This document shows, in pieces, positions 16,352-24,274 of a DNA stretch of 47,621 bases. Where the stretch lies: positions 1 to 47,621 of the forward strand of contig VBJR01000041.1 in NCBI GenBank assembly GCA_005880175.1, in the 5' to 3' direction. The notes beneath the pieces were generated by a model, which saw only the letters and a list, made by a program, of their open reading frames with translations, had not been told where the DNA came from and did no database searches. The DNA comes from Chloroflexota bacterium (lineage in GTDB: Bacteria > Chloroflexota > Dormibacteria > Dormibacterales > Dormibacteraceae). Both the position numbers and the translations under genes were made by a program. How positions within the stretch are numbered: position 1 is the first letter of the stretch; every line of letters begins with the position of its first letter.

Positions 16352-17042
16352 GGACCTGCACAGCTACTACGGGCGCAGCCACGTGATCCGCGGCATCTCG
16401 CTGCGGGTCGGGCGCGGCGAGGGCGTCGGCCTGATCGGCCACAACGGGGTGGGGAAGACCACGACGCTGCGGTCGATCATGGGCATGGGCCCGCGCACGA
16501 AGGGCCAGATCGTGCTCGAGGACCGCGAGCTGCGCGGGCCGGCGCACGCCCGGGCCCGGCGCGGCCTGGGGTTCGTGCCCGACAGCGAGGCGCTCTTCCC
16601 CGAGATGACCGTCGAGGAGAACATCCGCGCCGGCGCGCTGCTCAAGGAGCGGGCGGCCCACCGGCGCTGCCTGGACAGCGCGTACGAGCTGTTCCCGGTG
16701 CTCGCGGAGCGCCGCGCCCAGCTCGGCGGGACGCTGAGCGGCGGCCAGCAGAAGATGCTGTCGCTGGCCCGCGGCCTGGCCCTGGAGCCGCGGCTGATCA
16801 TGGTGGACGAGCCCAGCGAGGGCCTGATGCCGATCAACGTCGACCTGATCGGGACGGCGCTGCGCCGGGCCGTGGAGCAGGGCACCGGCGTCCTGGTCGT
16901 GGACGCGTCGTTCCAGCTGCTGAAGGCGGTGTGCAGCCGCGTGTACGTGATGAAGCAGGGACGGATCACCGGCGAGCACGAGCTCGACGACTTCGCGACG
17001 GCAGAGCGGCTCGTCGAGACGTACCTGCAGGAGGGGAGCTGA
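16338..17042 (+). CDS. livF: Liv-type ABC importer ATPase (LivF-like)
   Basis: The 234-residue partner ATPase has Walker A GHNGVGKTT, Q-loop-like FVPDSEALFPEMTVEEN (LivF proteins have this variant), signature LSGGQQ and Walker B LIMVDEPSEGL. The switch region reads VLVVDASFQL, where family members usually have VEQN, so the Gln/His position is not conserved. The start ATG lies inside livG (14-base overlap), and the stop is 4 bases before the GTG of livH. It is expected to pair with LivG under the LivH/LivM permeases. Confidence 0.88.
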   Translation: MLELKDLHSYYGRSHVIRGISLRVGRGEGVGLIGHNGVGKTTTLRSIMGMGPRTKGQIVLEDRELRGPAHARARRGLGFVPDSEALFPEMTVEENIRAGALLKERAAHRRCLDSAYELFPVLAERRAQLGGTLSGGQQKMLSLARGLALEPRLIMVDEPSEGLMPINVDLIGTALRRAVEQGTGVLVVDASFQLLKAVCSRVYVMKQGRITGEHELDDFATAERLVETYLQEGS

Positions 17043-17046
17043 GCGA

Positions 17047-17907
17047 GTGGAGCACGTGGTGGTGGCCGCCCTCAACGGCCTGGTCGTGGGCGCCTCGCTG
17101 GCGCTGGTCGCGGCCGGGCTGGCGCTCCTGTTCGGCGTGCTCGGCATCCTCAACTTCGCCCAGGGCGACTTCTTCATGCTGGGTGCGTACGCGGCCTACT
17201 TCGCCGTGGCGGCCGGCCTGAGCTTCTGGCTGGGCGTGCTGGCGGCCGCGGTGGTGGTCGGCGTCGTCGGCGGCGTCGGGCTGATGCTGATGCTGTGGCC
17301 GCTGCGCGACCGCGCGCACGCGCTGGTCCTGCTGGCCACGCTGGCGCTGAGCCTGATCATCGAGCAGCTGGCGACCAACCGGTTCGGCGCCGACGCCAAG
17401 CCGATGGCGCCGCCCATCGCGGCCCGGCTGCCGATCGGGGGCACGCAGTACCCGGTGTACGACCTGGTGGTGGTGGTCGCCGCGATCGTGATCCTGGCCG
17501 GCGGCTACGTGTTCCTGCGCTACATGAAGTACGGTGTCTGGCTCCGGGCGGTGGCCCAGAACCAGCGCATGGCCAGCGTGCTGGGGGTGCCGGTCTCGCG
17601 GGTGTACGCGCTCGCGTTCGTCGTCAGCCTGGGCCTGGCCGCGGTCGCGGGCTCGCTGCTGGCGCCGCTGACGTCCGTGTACCCGACGGTGGGGCTGGAC
17701 ATCAACCTGAACGCGTTCATCGTCGTGATCGCCGGCGGCCTGGGCAACTTCCGGGGGGCGGCCATCCTGGCCCTCGGCCTGGGCGTGGTGGAGTCGCTGG
17801 GCTCGATCGTGATCCCGGGCCAGGCGGTCCAGCTGCTGGTCTTCGCCCTGGTCATCCTGCTGCTGATCGTGCGCTCGCGCCGCCAGCAGGTCCTGGTGCG
17901 CCTGTGA
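17047..17907 (+). CDS. livH: Liv-type ABC importer permease (LivH-like)
   Basis: The 286-residue membrane protein has eight or so hydrophobic helices and LivH landmarks: GLALLFGVLGILNFAQGDFFMLGAY near the N-terminus, the cytoplasmic coupling segment LRAVAQNQRMASVLGVPVSRVY (about 170-191) and the terminal IAGGLGNFRGAAILALGLGVVES. GTG 17047 is chosen; GGAGCTGAGCGA precedes it. livM normally follows directly; here 480 bases of hairpins and repeats intervene. Confidence 0.92.
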   Translation: MEHVVVAALNGLVVGASLALVAAGLALLFGVLGILNFAQGDFFMLGAYAAYFAVAAGLSFWLGVLAAAVVVGVVGGVGLMLMLWPLRDRAHALVLLATLALSLIIEQLATNRFGADAKPMAPPIAARLPIGGTQYPVYDLVVVVAAIVILAGGYVFLRYMKYGVWLRAVAQNQRMASVLGVPVSRVYALAFVVSLGLAAVAGSLLAPLTSVYPTVGLDINLNAFIVVIAGGLGNFRGAAILALGLGVVESLGSIVIPGQAVQLLVFALVILLLIVRSRRQQVLVRL

Positions 17908-17929
17908 CGGCGCCGCTGGCACCCCGGCA

Positions 17930-17969
17930 CCCATCCTGGCCGGGCGCTGGGGCGCCCTGCCAGGATGGG
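17930..17969 (+). terminator. Two-tier hairpin after livH
   Basis: CCCATCCTGGC (17930-17940) pairs exactly with 17959-17969, and inside it GGGCGC (17942-17947) pairs with GCGCCC (17952-17957) around a TGGG loop. The whole 40 bases fold into one nearly continuous stem. It would terminate or attenuate transcription between livH and livM, lowering livM expression unless read through. Confidence 0.7.
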
Positions 17970-18044
17970 ACCCTGCCGGCTGGCGTCGGCCACGACGCCG
18001 GGTGGCCAGGCGATTCCCCTGAAAGGTCCGCAGGGGGTGGAACC

Positions 18045-18110
18045 GTTGAACTATCGACACTTGCACGTGTCCGGATCCGGGGAGACGTTGAACTGTCGAT
18101 ACTTCAACGT
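18045..18110. repeat. Two dyad-symmetric direct repeats, 42-bp spacing
   Basis: GTTGAACTATCGACACTT (18045-18062) and GTTGAACTGTCGATACTT (18087-18104) match at 16 of 18 positions and are spaced 42 bases, close to four helical turns. The second copy extends into a 26-bp dyad, ACGTTGAA (18085-18092) to TTCAACGT (18103-18110), centred on TCGA; the first copy has a decayed right arm. The pattern fits a paired protein-binding site (repressor or recombinase), or the remnant of a dispersed repeat. Confidence 0.55.
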
Positions 18111-18206
18111 TTCCCCGCACGTCTACGGGCCGATAGCGGCACACCTGCGATCGCGGCACGCCCCAGTCCACTCCCCGGCGTGCATCACGACGCCATCCGG
18201 CCGGGC

Positions 18207-18245
18207 CCCATCGTCCGCAGCCGCCGAGCGGCTGCGGACGATGGG
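18207..18245. repeat. Perfect 18-bp stem palindrome
   Basis: Bases 18207-18224 are the exact reverse complement of 18228-18245, leaving a 3-base loop, CGA. So long and perfect a stem exceeds ordinary terminators and suggests a mobile palindromic repeat or a strong RNA hairpin in the livH-livM gap. Confidence 0.75.
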
Positions 18246-18385
18246 TGCCGGGGTATCAGCGGCTCTGCCTTCCCGCATGGCGACGGGGAGGCGCATGAGC
18301 CGGAGGGGAGAAGCGCGTGGACGGCCGACGTCCACCCGTTGCAGCCGACCGTAGACGAGCGTCCATCGCGCCGGAGCGGGGCGTC

Positions 18386-19347
18386 ATGAGCGGCCTGCTC
18401 AAGTGGGCCGGCGTCGGGGTGCTCGTCCTGCTGCTCTTCGCGGTGCCGCCGCTGTACGGGCACTTCCTGCCCCAGCGGATCTCAGACTACCTGATCTTCG
18501 CCCTGCCCGCGCTCGCCGTCGGGCTGATCGCGGGCCACGCGCGCCCGTGCTCCTGATGCTGAGCGCGTTCGCCGCCGGGCTCCTGGTCTCGATGCTGTTC
18601 GCCGTCTACGCCGTCGTCTCCACCGGCCTCGAGTACCTGCTCCTGACGCTGCTCACCACCTCCGCGTTCGCCGCGGTCCCGTTCCTGTTCGCGAACGTCA
18701 CCGGCGGCGAGAACGGCCTGCCCGTGAAGGGCGTCGTGGACATCTCGTTCGGCCTCGACCCGCTGGTCGGCAACGGCTTCTACTGGCTGCTCTGCGCGAT
18801 CACGGTCTTCTGGTGCGTCCTCTCCTGGTACCTCCTCGCGTCGCGCTCGGGCCGCGTGATGATCGCGATCGGCCGCAACCCGATCCGCGCCGCCGCGATG
18901 GGGTACTCGGTGCGCGCCTACCAGGTCGCCGTCACGCTCTACTCGGGCGCCATCGCGGCGTGCGGGGGCTGGCTGTACGCCCTCGCGCACGCGTTCGTGT
19001 TCCAGGACCTGCTCGGCCTGGCCAACTCGGTGAACTTCGTCCTGTACTCGCTGGTCGGCGGCGTGGACACGATCGTCGGCCCGCTGCTGGGCACGGCCGG
19101 CCTCCGCTTCCTCAGCGAGTACCTGGGCACCACGCAGAGCACGCAGACGCAGCTCTACATCGGCCTGGCCCTGCTGGTCGTCGTGTACTTCCTGCCGGCC
19201 GGGGTGGTCGGCGGAGCGCGCCAGCTGTGGCACCTGCGCCACCTGGTCCGCTCGCGGAGCCAGGCCGACGAGCCGCTCAGCGCGGCGCTGGCCCGCGAGG
19301 CCGGGCTCGACACGCTCCTCGGAGGCGCCGATGAGCAAACCGGATGA
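18386..19347 (+). pseudogene. livM: Liv-type permease (LivM-like), frame disrupted near 18545
   Basis: ATG 18386 (GGAG 9 bases upstream) starts a LivM-like N-terminus of about 53 codons (helix VGVLVLLLFAVPPLYGHFL, then ISDYLIFALPALAVGLIAGHA). It runs off frame, stopping at 18556. The homologous reading resumes in another frame near 18541 (PVLLMLSAFAAGLLVSM) and continues with all later helices and the coupling motif GRNPIRAAAMGYSVRAY to 19347. The conserved stretch expected between the two parts in LivM (GYAG..SLGHAAFFG..AY) is missing, so about 20-30 codons appear lost. Without it the importer would lack an intact second permease. An assembly deletion is the main alternative. Confidence 0.8.
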
Positions 19348-19397
19348 AGTGTCCCGGACGCAGCCCGGGCACGGGAGAGAGTAATGGAGGTGCAGCC

Positions 19398-20705
19398 GTG
19401 ATCGAGAACGCAGTGGGGCCGTCCGCGCGCCCGCCCTGGTGGCGGACGGCGGCGCTGGCGGTCGCCGGCCTGCTCGCGGTCGCCGCCTGCGGCGGCGGCG
19501 CCACGCAGAGCGGCGGCGGCTCCCAGGAGGCGAACGGGTCGCCAATCACCATCGGGGTCCTCGACGACCAGGCCCCGCTGACGGCCGTCGAGGGCGCCGA
19601 GATGCGCGTCAACACCGACCTGGCCGTCGCCCAGATCAACAGCTCGGGCGGGATCCACGGGCACAAGGTCAACGTGGTCTTCGCCGACCCGCAGGCGGAC
19701 CCCAGCAAGGCCGTCGCCCTGGCCCAGCAGCTCGTCCAGCAGAACAACGTGGACGTCCTCGTCGGCGCCGTGCTCAGCAGCGAGTGCCTGGGCGTCGAGA
19801 ACCTGGTCGCGCGCCTCCAGATCGTGTACGTGTCGTCCACCGGCTGTGCGTCCGAGGACTTCACCGCGAAGCAGTGCAACCAGTACAGCTTCCGCCTCAC
19901 GCCGCAGGGCCAGCAGGTCAACATCCCGCTGTCGTCCTACATCGTGAAGCAGTACGGCACGAAGTGGTCGATCATCTACCCGGACTACGCGTTCGGGCAG
20001 TCGCAGCTCGCCGCGTACAAGGTGGGCATGCAGGCGGCGGGGGGTGCGCTGGCGCAGATCATCCCCATCCCGCAGAACGAGACCAACATGACGCCGTACA
20101 TCAGCAAGATCTCGACCGACGGGTCGGTGAACGGGCTGATCAACACCGAGGTGGGCGCCGACCTGGTCCGGGCCTCGACCACCATCGCCCAGTTCAACCT
20201 CAACGCGAAGCTGCCGATCGTCGGCGTCTTCGGCAAGGAGCGGTTCGCCGGCGTCTACCCGCCCTCCCTCACCGGTGACATCGGGCAGTCGCCCGAGCTG
20301 TCGGACGCGGCCAAGGAGAACTCCTTCGACGTCGCGTACCACACCGCGTTCAAGGGGCAGCTGGGCAAAGAGGACCCCGCGATCATCAACACGCTGGGCA
20401 ACGACAAGGCGGTGCCGGGCGACCTCGGGTACGAGGCGTACACCGCCATCACCGCGCTGAAGCTGGCCATGCTGAGCTCGAACTTCACGGGCAAGTCCGA
20501 CACCAGCAAGCTGATCAGCGCGATGTCGAAGCTGAAGGCGAAGCAGAGCGCCGACTTCCCCGGCGGCGACTTCCAGATGAACGCCTCCGACCACCAGGGC
20601 GCCACGACCACGTACATCGCCAAGATCAACGGGCAGCAGGAGGACGTGCTCGCCACGATCGCTCCGGACAAGCTGCCGCCGATCGGGACCTGCCAGGCCA
20701 AGTAG
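19398..20705 (+). CDS. Liv-type solute-binding lipoprotein 1
   Basis: The 435-residue protein has a lipoprotein signal (WWRTAALAVAGLLAVAAC; lipobox V-A-A-C) and a two-lobed type-1 periplasmic-binding fold: ITIGVLDDQAPLT, IHGHKVNVVFADPQADPSKA, VDVLVGAVLSSECLG and later YEAYTAITALKLAML. It is the extracellular receptor expected for the adjacent Liv importer. GTG 19398 has GGAGG 7 bases upstream. It lies 50 bases after livM and is followed by a terminator hairpin. The ligand may be an aromatic or dicarboxylic compound given the neighbours; not shown by sequence. Confidence 0.9.
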   Translation: MIENAVGPSARPPWWRTAALAVAGLLAVAACGGGATQSGGGSQEANGSPITIGVLDDQAPLTAVEGAEMRVNTDLAVAQINSSGGIHGHKVNVVFADPQADPSKAVALAQQLVQQNNVDVLVGAVLSSECLGVENLVARLQIVYVSSTGCASEDFTAKQCNQYSFRLTPQGQQVNIPLSSYIVKQYGTKWSIIYPDYAFGQSQLAAYKVGMQAAGGALAQIIPIPQNETNMTPYISKISTDGSVNGLINTEVGADLVRASTTIAQFNLNAKLPIVGVFGKERFAGVYPPSLTGDIGQSPELSDAAKENSFDVAYHTAFKGQLGKEDPAIINTLGNDKAVPGDLGYEAYTAITALKLAMLSSNFTGKSDTSKLISAMSKLKAKQSADFPGGDFQMNASDHQGATTTYIAKINGQQEDVLATIAPDKLPPIGTCQAK

Positions 20706-20732
20706 CCCTTTCCTGGACTTACCTCCCCCACC

Positions 20733-20760
20733 GGCCCTCTCCTCGCGAGGGGAGAGGGCC
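20733..20760 (+). terminator. Hairpin terminator after binding-protein gene
   Basis: GGCCCTCTCC (20733-20742) and its complement (20751-20760) form a 10-bp stem, 27 bases after the stop of the lipoprotein gene. It may cause partial termination before the downstream catabolic genes. Confidence 0.65.
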
Positions 20761-20791
20761 CCAGGTGGGGCCACCGCAGGAGCAACAGCCG

Positions 20792-21439
20792 TTGGACTCG
20801 TACGTCGAGGAATGCAGGCGACACTCCACCAGCACCCTGAGCGACGCCATGGACCGGCTGTCGATCCCCGGCCAGGCCCTCGGCATCGCGCCGCTGGACC
20901 GCGGCTTCCGGATGGTGGGACGGGCGTTCACGGCTCGCACCATCCCGGTGGCCACCGTCAGCGGCACCGTTGGCGACTACATCGATGACGTGCCCGAGGG
21001 CAACGTGGTCGTGCTCGACAACGGCGGCCGCCTCGACGGGACCGTCTGGGGCGACATCCTGACGATCATGGCCCACCGCCGGGGCCTGGCCGGCACCGTC
21101 ATCCACGGCGTGTGCCGCGACGCCCCCCGCAGCCTGGAGGTCGGCTACCCGATCTTCAGCCGCGGCGTGTGCATGCGCTCCGGCCGCGGCCGCGTGCAGT
21201 CGGACGGCTACCAGGTGCCGGTGTCGCTGGGCGACGTCCGGGTCGAGCCGGGCGACATGCTGGTCGGCGACGCGGACGGCGTCATCGTCGTGCCCCAGAG
21301 CCGGCTCGACGACGTGCTGGCGGCGGCCCGCGACATCGCGGAGGCGGAGGACCGGATCCGCGCCGAGATCGAGGCCGGCAGCCGGCTCGACGAGGCCCGC
21401 AAGCGCCACCGCTACTTCTCGCTGCAGAAGCGCGGCTGA
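20792..21439 (+). CDS. RraA/CHA-aldolase-like protein 1
   Basis: The product (215 residues from TTG 20792; GCAGGAG lies 9 bases upstream; GTG 20765 would add 9 residues) has the RraA-fold swivelling domain. It includes VVLDNGGRLDGTVWGDILTIMAHRRG and, about 20 residues on, HGVCRD, the GD...RD metal/substrate motif of 4-hydroxy-4-methyl- and 4-carboxy-4-hydroxy-2-oxoadipate aldolases. A C-terminal helical extension follows GDADGVIVVP. In PCA/gallate meta-cleavage this class makes pyruvate and oxaloacetate from CHA. A second family member is at 23598. Which one is the true CHA aldolase cannot be told from sequence. Confidence 0.8.
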   Translation: MDSYVEECRRHSTSTLSDAMDRLSIPGQALGIAPLDRGFRMVGRAFTARTIPVATVSGTVGDYIDDVPEGNVVVLDNGGRLDGTVWGDILTIMAHRRGLAGTVIHGVCRDAPRSLEVGYPIFSRGVCMRSGRGRVQSDGYQVPVSLGDVRVEPGDMLVGDADGVIVVPQSRLDDVLAAARDIAEAEDRIRAEIEAGSRLDEARKRHRYFSLQKRG

Positions 21440-21551
21440 CGTCCCCGTCGCGATCGGTCGGGCCGATGCGAGCGATCGAGAAATCCTGTTGGACACGCCC
21501 AGAGGGCGTCACTACGATGAGGTTCGTCTCTGGTGCAGCACCCCACCTGCG

Positions 21552-22410
21552 ATGACTGAGCTCGAGCGACCGGCTTCCCAGGAGGCATGGGCGGCCATCC
21601 GCGGTGCGATCGACCTGCACGTCCACGTCGGTCCGGACGTGATCCCGCGCCGCGTGGACGACATCGACCTCGCCCGAGAGTTCCAGCGCCACCGGCTGGG
21701 CGGCTTCGTGATCAAGTCGCACTACGTGCCGACCGCGGTGCAGGCGGCGACCGTGACGCGCGTCGTCCCCGACGTGCGGGTGGCGGGCGCGATCACGCTG
21801 AACCACTCCGTCGGCGGCCTCAACCCGGCCGCGCTGGAGGTGGCCGCCCGCCTCGGCGCGCGCGTCGTGTGGATGCCGACGGTGGACGCCGCGAACCTCC
21901 CTGCTCGACGGGGACGGCCGCCTCACCCGGGCGGTCGAGCAGTGCCTGGAGGTCGTGGCCGCGTACGACATGGTGCTCGCGACGGGCCACGTCGGCCGCG
22001 ACGAGATCTTCGCGCTGACGCGGCGCGCGCGCGAGGCGAAGGTCGCGTCGATGCTCGTCACCCACGCCGAGTTCCCGAGCGTGGACCTGAGCCCGGACGA
22101 CCAGGTCGAGCTCGCGCGCCTGGGCGCGCTGGTGGAGCACTGCTACACGACGGCGTTCACCGGCAAGACGACGTGGGACACGGTGTTCGCGGGCCTGCGC
22201 GCGACCGGCGCCGAGGGGGCGGTCATCTCGACCGACCTCGGCCAGGCCGCGAACCCGCCCGTGGCGGACGGGCTGGCCGACTTCGCGGACCGCCTGCTGG
22301 CCGCCGGGTTCACCGAGGACGACGTGCGCACGATGGCCGTCGCGAACCCGGCCCGCCTGCTCGGCGTGAAAGCGCCCCACGGCGCGGCTTCCCGCACTCC
22401 TGGAGGTTGA
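21552..22410 (+). pseudogene. DUF6282-like metal-dependent hydrolase, frame disrupted near 21898
   Basis: ATG 21552 opens an amidohydrolase-like barrel with IDLHVHVGPD (H-x-H metal site). The frame is good through WMPTVDAAN at about 21895 and then fails. The matching reading resumes in another frame at about 21898 (SLLDGDGRLTRAVEQ) and continues with LATGHVGRDE, VTHAEF and ISTDLGQA, giving the remaining metal ligands, to the stop at 22410. Family members have roughly 25-35 further residues between these parts, so a short internal loss is inferred. The gene ends 4 bases before the dioxygenase start and contains that gene's GGAGG. If intact it could act on a lactone or other hydrolysable pathway intermediate. 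Confidence 0.75.
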
Positions 22411-22414
22411 GCCA

Positions 22415-23398
22415 ATGGCAAGGATCGTGGCGGGCATCGCCGCGTCGCACAGTCCGCAGCTGAGCACGCCCAGCGAGCTGTGGCGGCTGCATGCCGAGCG
22501 CGACCGGCAGAACAAGCAGCTCCACTACCGGGGCGTCGTCTACGACTACGAGGGCCTGATCGAGGCGCGGCGCGGCGAGCGCCTCGACGAGCAGCTCGAC
22601 GAGGCCATCTGGCTGGAGAAGCACCGGCGCTGCGACGCCGGCATCGACGCGCTGGCCGAGACGCTGGCCGGCGCCACCCCCGACGTCGTGCTCATCGTCG
22701 GCGACGACCAGCGCGAGATGTTCCTGGACGACGGCATGCCCACCCTCGCGGTGTACTGGGGGGAGAGCGTCGAGTGCATCCCGAAGCCGGAGGAGGAGCT
22801 GCCGCCGTCGCTCCGGCCGGCCCGGTGGGCGAACTACGGCGAGCAGCGCGAGGTGTACCGGTGCGTGCCCGACCTGGGCCGGCACGTGGTCGAGCGGATG
22901 ATGGTCGAGGGGTTCGACGTGGCACAGCTCCGGGAGCAGCCGCAGGGCCGCTCGATCGGCCACGCGTTCAACTTCGTGAAGATCCGGATCATGCGCGACC
23001 ACGTGGTGCCGATGCTGCCCGTGATGGTCAACACGTACTTCCCGCCCAACCAGCCCACCGCCGGCCGCTGCTACGCGTTCGGCCGGGCGCTGCGGCGCGC
23101 GGTGGAGTCGTGGGACTCGGACGTGCGCGTGGCCGTCGTGGCCTCGGGCGGGCTCAGCCACTTCGTGATCGACGAGGAGCTGGACCACCGGATCCTGGAG
23201 GCGTTCCGCTCCCGCGACGCCGAGCACATCACGGCGGTGCCGCAGGGCGAGCTCGTGTCGGGCACGTCGGAGATCCGCAACTGGGTCGTCGTGGCCGGGG
23301 CGACGGAGCACCTGGACCTGGAGGTCGTGGACTACGTGCCGACGTACCGCAGCCCGGCCGGGACGGGCTGCGGCATGGCGTTCGCACGCTGGTGCTAG
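22415..23398 (+). CDS. LigB-type extradiol ring-cleavage dioxygenase
   Basis: The 327-residue protein belongs to the type-II (LigB) extradiol dioxygenases. Landmarks are IAASHSPQ with an iron-ligand His near residue 12, VVLIVGDDQREMF, the NTYFPPNQPT turn, ASGGLSHF with a catalytic His, and SEIRNWVVVAGA with the likely Glu ligand. Relatives are protocatechuate 4,5-dioxygenase beta chain and gallate dioxygenase. No LigA-like alpha domain is fused or adjacent, so the substrate is not fixed; gallate-, protocatechuate- or other catechol-type acids are candidates given the flanking hydratase and aldolase genes. ATG 22415 follows CTGGAGGTTGAGCCA. Confidence 0.88.
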   Translation: MARIVAGIAASHSPQLSTPSELWRLHAERDRQNKQLHYRGVVYDYEGLIEARRGERLDEQLDEAIWLEKHRRCDAGIDALAETLAGATPDVVLIVGDDQREMFLDDGMPTLAVYWGESVECIPKPEEELPPSLRPARWANYGEQREVYRCVPDLGRHVVERMMVEGFDVAQLREQPQGRSIGHAFNFVKIRIMRDHVVPMLPVMVNTYFPPNQPTAGRCYAFGRALRRAVESWDSDVRVAVVASGGLSHFVIDEELDHRILEAFRSRDAEHITAVPQGELVSGTSEIRNWVVVAGATEHLDLEVVDYVPTYRSPAGTGCGMAFARWC

Positions 23399-23480
23399 GT
23401 GCGAGGGGGGGCAGGCCCCCCCTTCCGGAACCCCCCCGCTCATCCCGAACGTCGGGGGCGCCTGCGGCGCGTCCCTCCGG
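23399..23480 (-). repeat. G/C-run dispersed repeat, copy A
   Basis: This element is about 80 bases long and starts directly after the dioxygenase stop. Read on the minus strand it matches 41656-41741 at roughly 85% of positions. It includes a GCGCCGCAGGCGC hairpin and a seven-G/seven-C hairpin (23405-23411 with 23416-23422). One copy follows a gene and the other precedes one, so it is more likely a dispersed palindromic repeat than a gene-specific terminator, though it could stop transcription. Confidence 0.65.
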
Positions 23481-23597
23481 GCCTGGCGATCGCGTCGGGC
23501 GATCGCGGGAAGACGGACTAACACACTCGGGCGAAGCCATTGTTCTCGGCAGCCTTCGTTCCGTTGAGTGGTCCGGCGCTCTCCGGTCATACGCGAC

Positions 23598-24224
23598 ATG
23601 ACGGCGCTCGAGACCGATCTCCGCGAGGAGCTGCTCCGCCTCGGCTCGGCCACCGTGTACGAGGCGTCCGGGGCGGAGGGGGCGCTCGACCCGGCCATCG
23701 CGCCGATCTGGCCGGGGGCCCAGGTGTGCGGACCGGCGCTGCCGGTCCAGTGCTCGCCCGGCGACAACCTCGCGGTGCACCTGGCGCTGGAGGCGGCCGA
23801 GCCCGGGGTCGTGCTCGTGGTGGACGCGCACGCCCACCTCGCCGGCTACTGCGGCGAGGTGCTGGCGGTGGCGGCGCAGGCCCGGGGCGTGCTGGGCCTG
23901 GTGATCGACGGCGGCGTCCGCGACTCGGACCCGCTGGCCCGGCTGGGCTTCCCGGTGTTCGCACGCTGCCGCTCGATCGCGCGGACGGTGAAGCACGAGC
24001 CGGGCCGGGTGGGCCAGCCGGTCGTGGTGGGGGGCGCGCTGGTGCGCCCGGGCGACGTGGTCGTCGCCGACGCGGACGGCGTGGTGGTCGTCCGGGCCGA
24101 GCGCCTGACGGAGGTGCTCGAGGCCTCCCGGGCCCGCGTCGCGAAGGAGGAGCACGTGATGGCCCGGCTCCGGGAGGGCGAGCTGACGCTCGATCTCCTG
24201 GGCCTGCGGCGGCCGGCCGGCTGA
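23598..24224 (+). CDS. RraA/CHA-aldolase-like protein 2
   Basis: The 208-residue product has the family motif intact: GYCGEVLAVAAQARGVLGLVIDGGVRD gives G-E and R-D at canonical spacing, followed by GFPVFARC and PGDVVVADADGVVVV. It resembles 4-carboxy-4-hydroxy-2-oxoadipate (HMG/CHA) aldolase, which would finish the meta-cleavage route, more closely than the protein at 20792 does. ATG 23598 has no ribosome site; an in-frame GTG at 23568 is possible. It lies 200 bases after the dioxygenase gene, with a G-rich repeat between. Confidence 0.82.
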   Translation: MTALETDLREELLRLGSATVYEASGAEGALDPAIAPIWPGAQVCGPALPVQCSPGDNLAVHLALEAAEPGVVLVVDAHAHLAGYCGEVLAVAAQARGVLGLVIDGGVRDSDPLARLGFPVFARCRSIARTVKHEPGRVGQPVVVGGALVRPGDVVVADADGVVVVRAERLTEVLEASRARVAKEEHVMARLREGELTLDLLGLRRPAG

Positions 24225-24235
24225 GCGGCTGTCCG

Positions 24236-24265
24236 TTGCGCTTGACCCCTCGATCGGCCTAGGAT
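24236..24265 (+). promoter_or_regulatory. Promoter for leaderless binding-protein gene
   Basis: TAGGAT (24260-24265) fits a -10 element, with TTGCGC (24236-24241) 18 bases upstream as a weak -35. The start ATG at 24275 is 9 bases past the -10, so transcription would begin at or within a few bases of the start codon. Confidence 0.4.
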
Positions 24266-24274
24266 TTGGCCCTT

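Noticed and set aside
16966..18171. Minus-strand open frame containing repeated VSxVQRF-like peptides
   Set aside because: The repeated peptides come from the 42-bp-spaced DNA repeats; the rest is antisense to livH.
23405..23422. G-run as a G-quadruplex
   Set aside because: A single seven-G run next to seven C forms a hairpin; the four separate G-tracts needed are not present.
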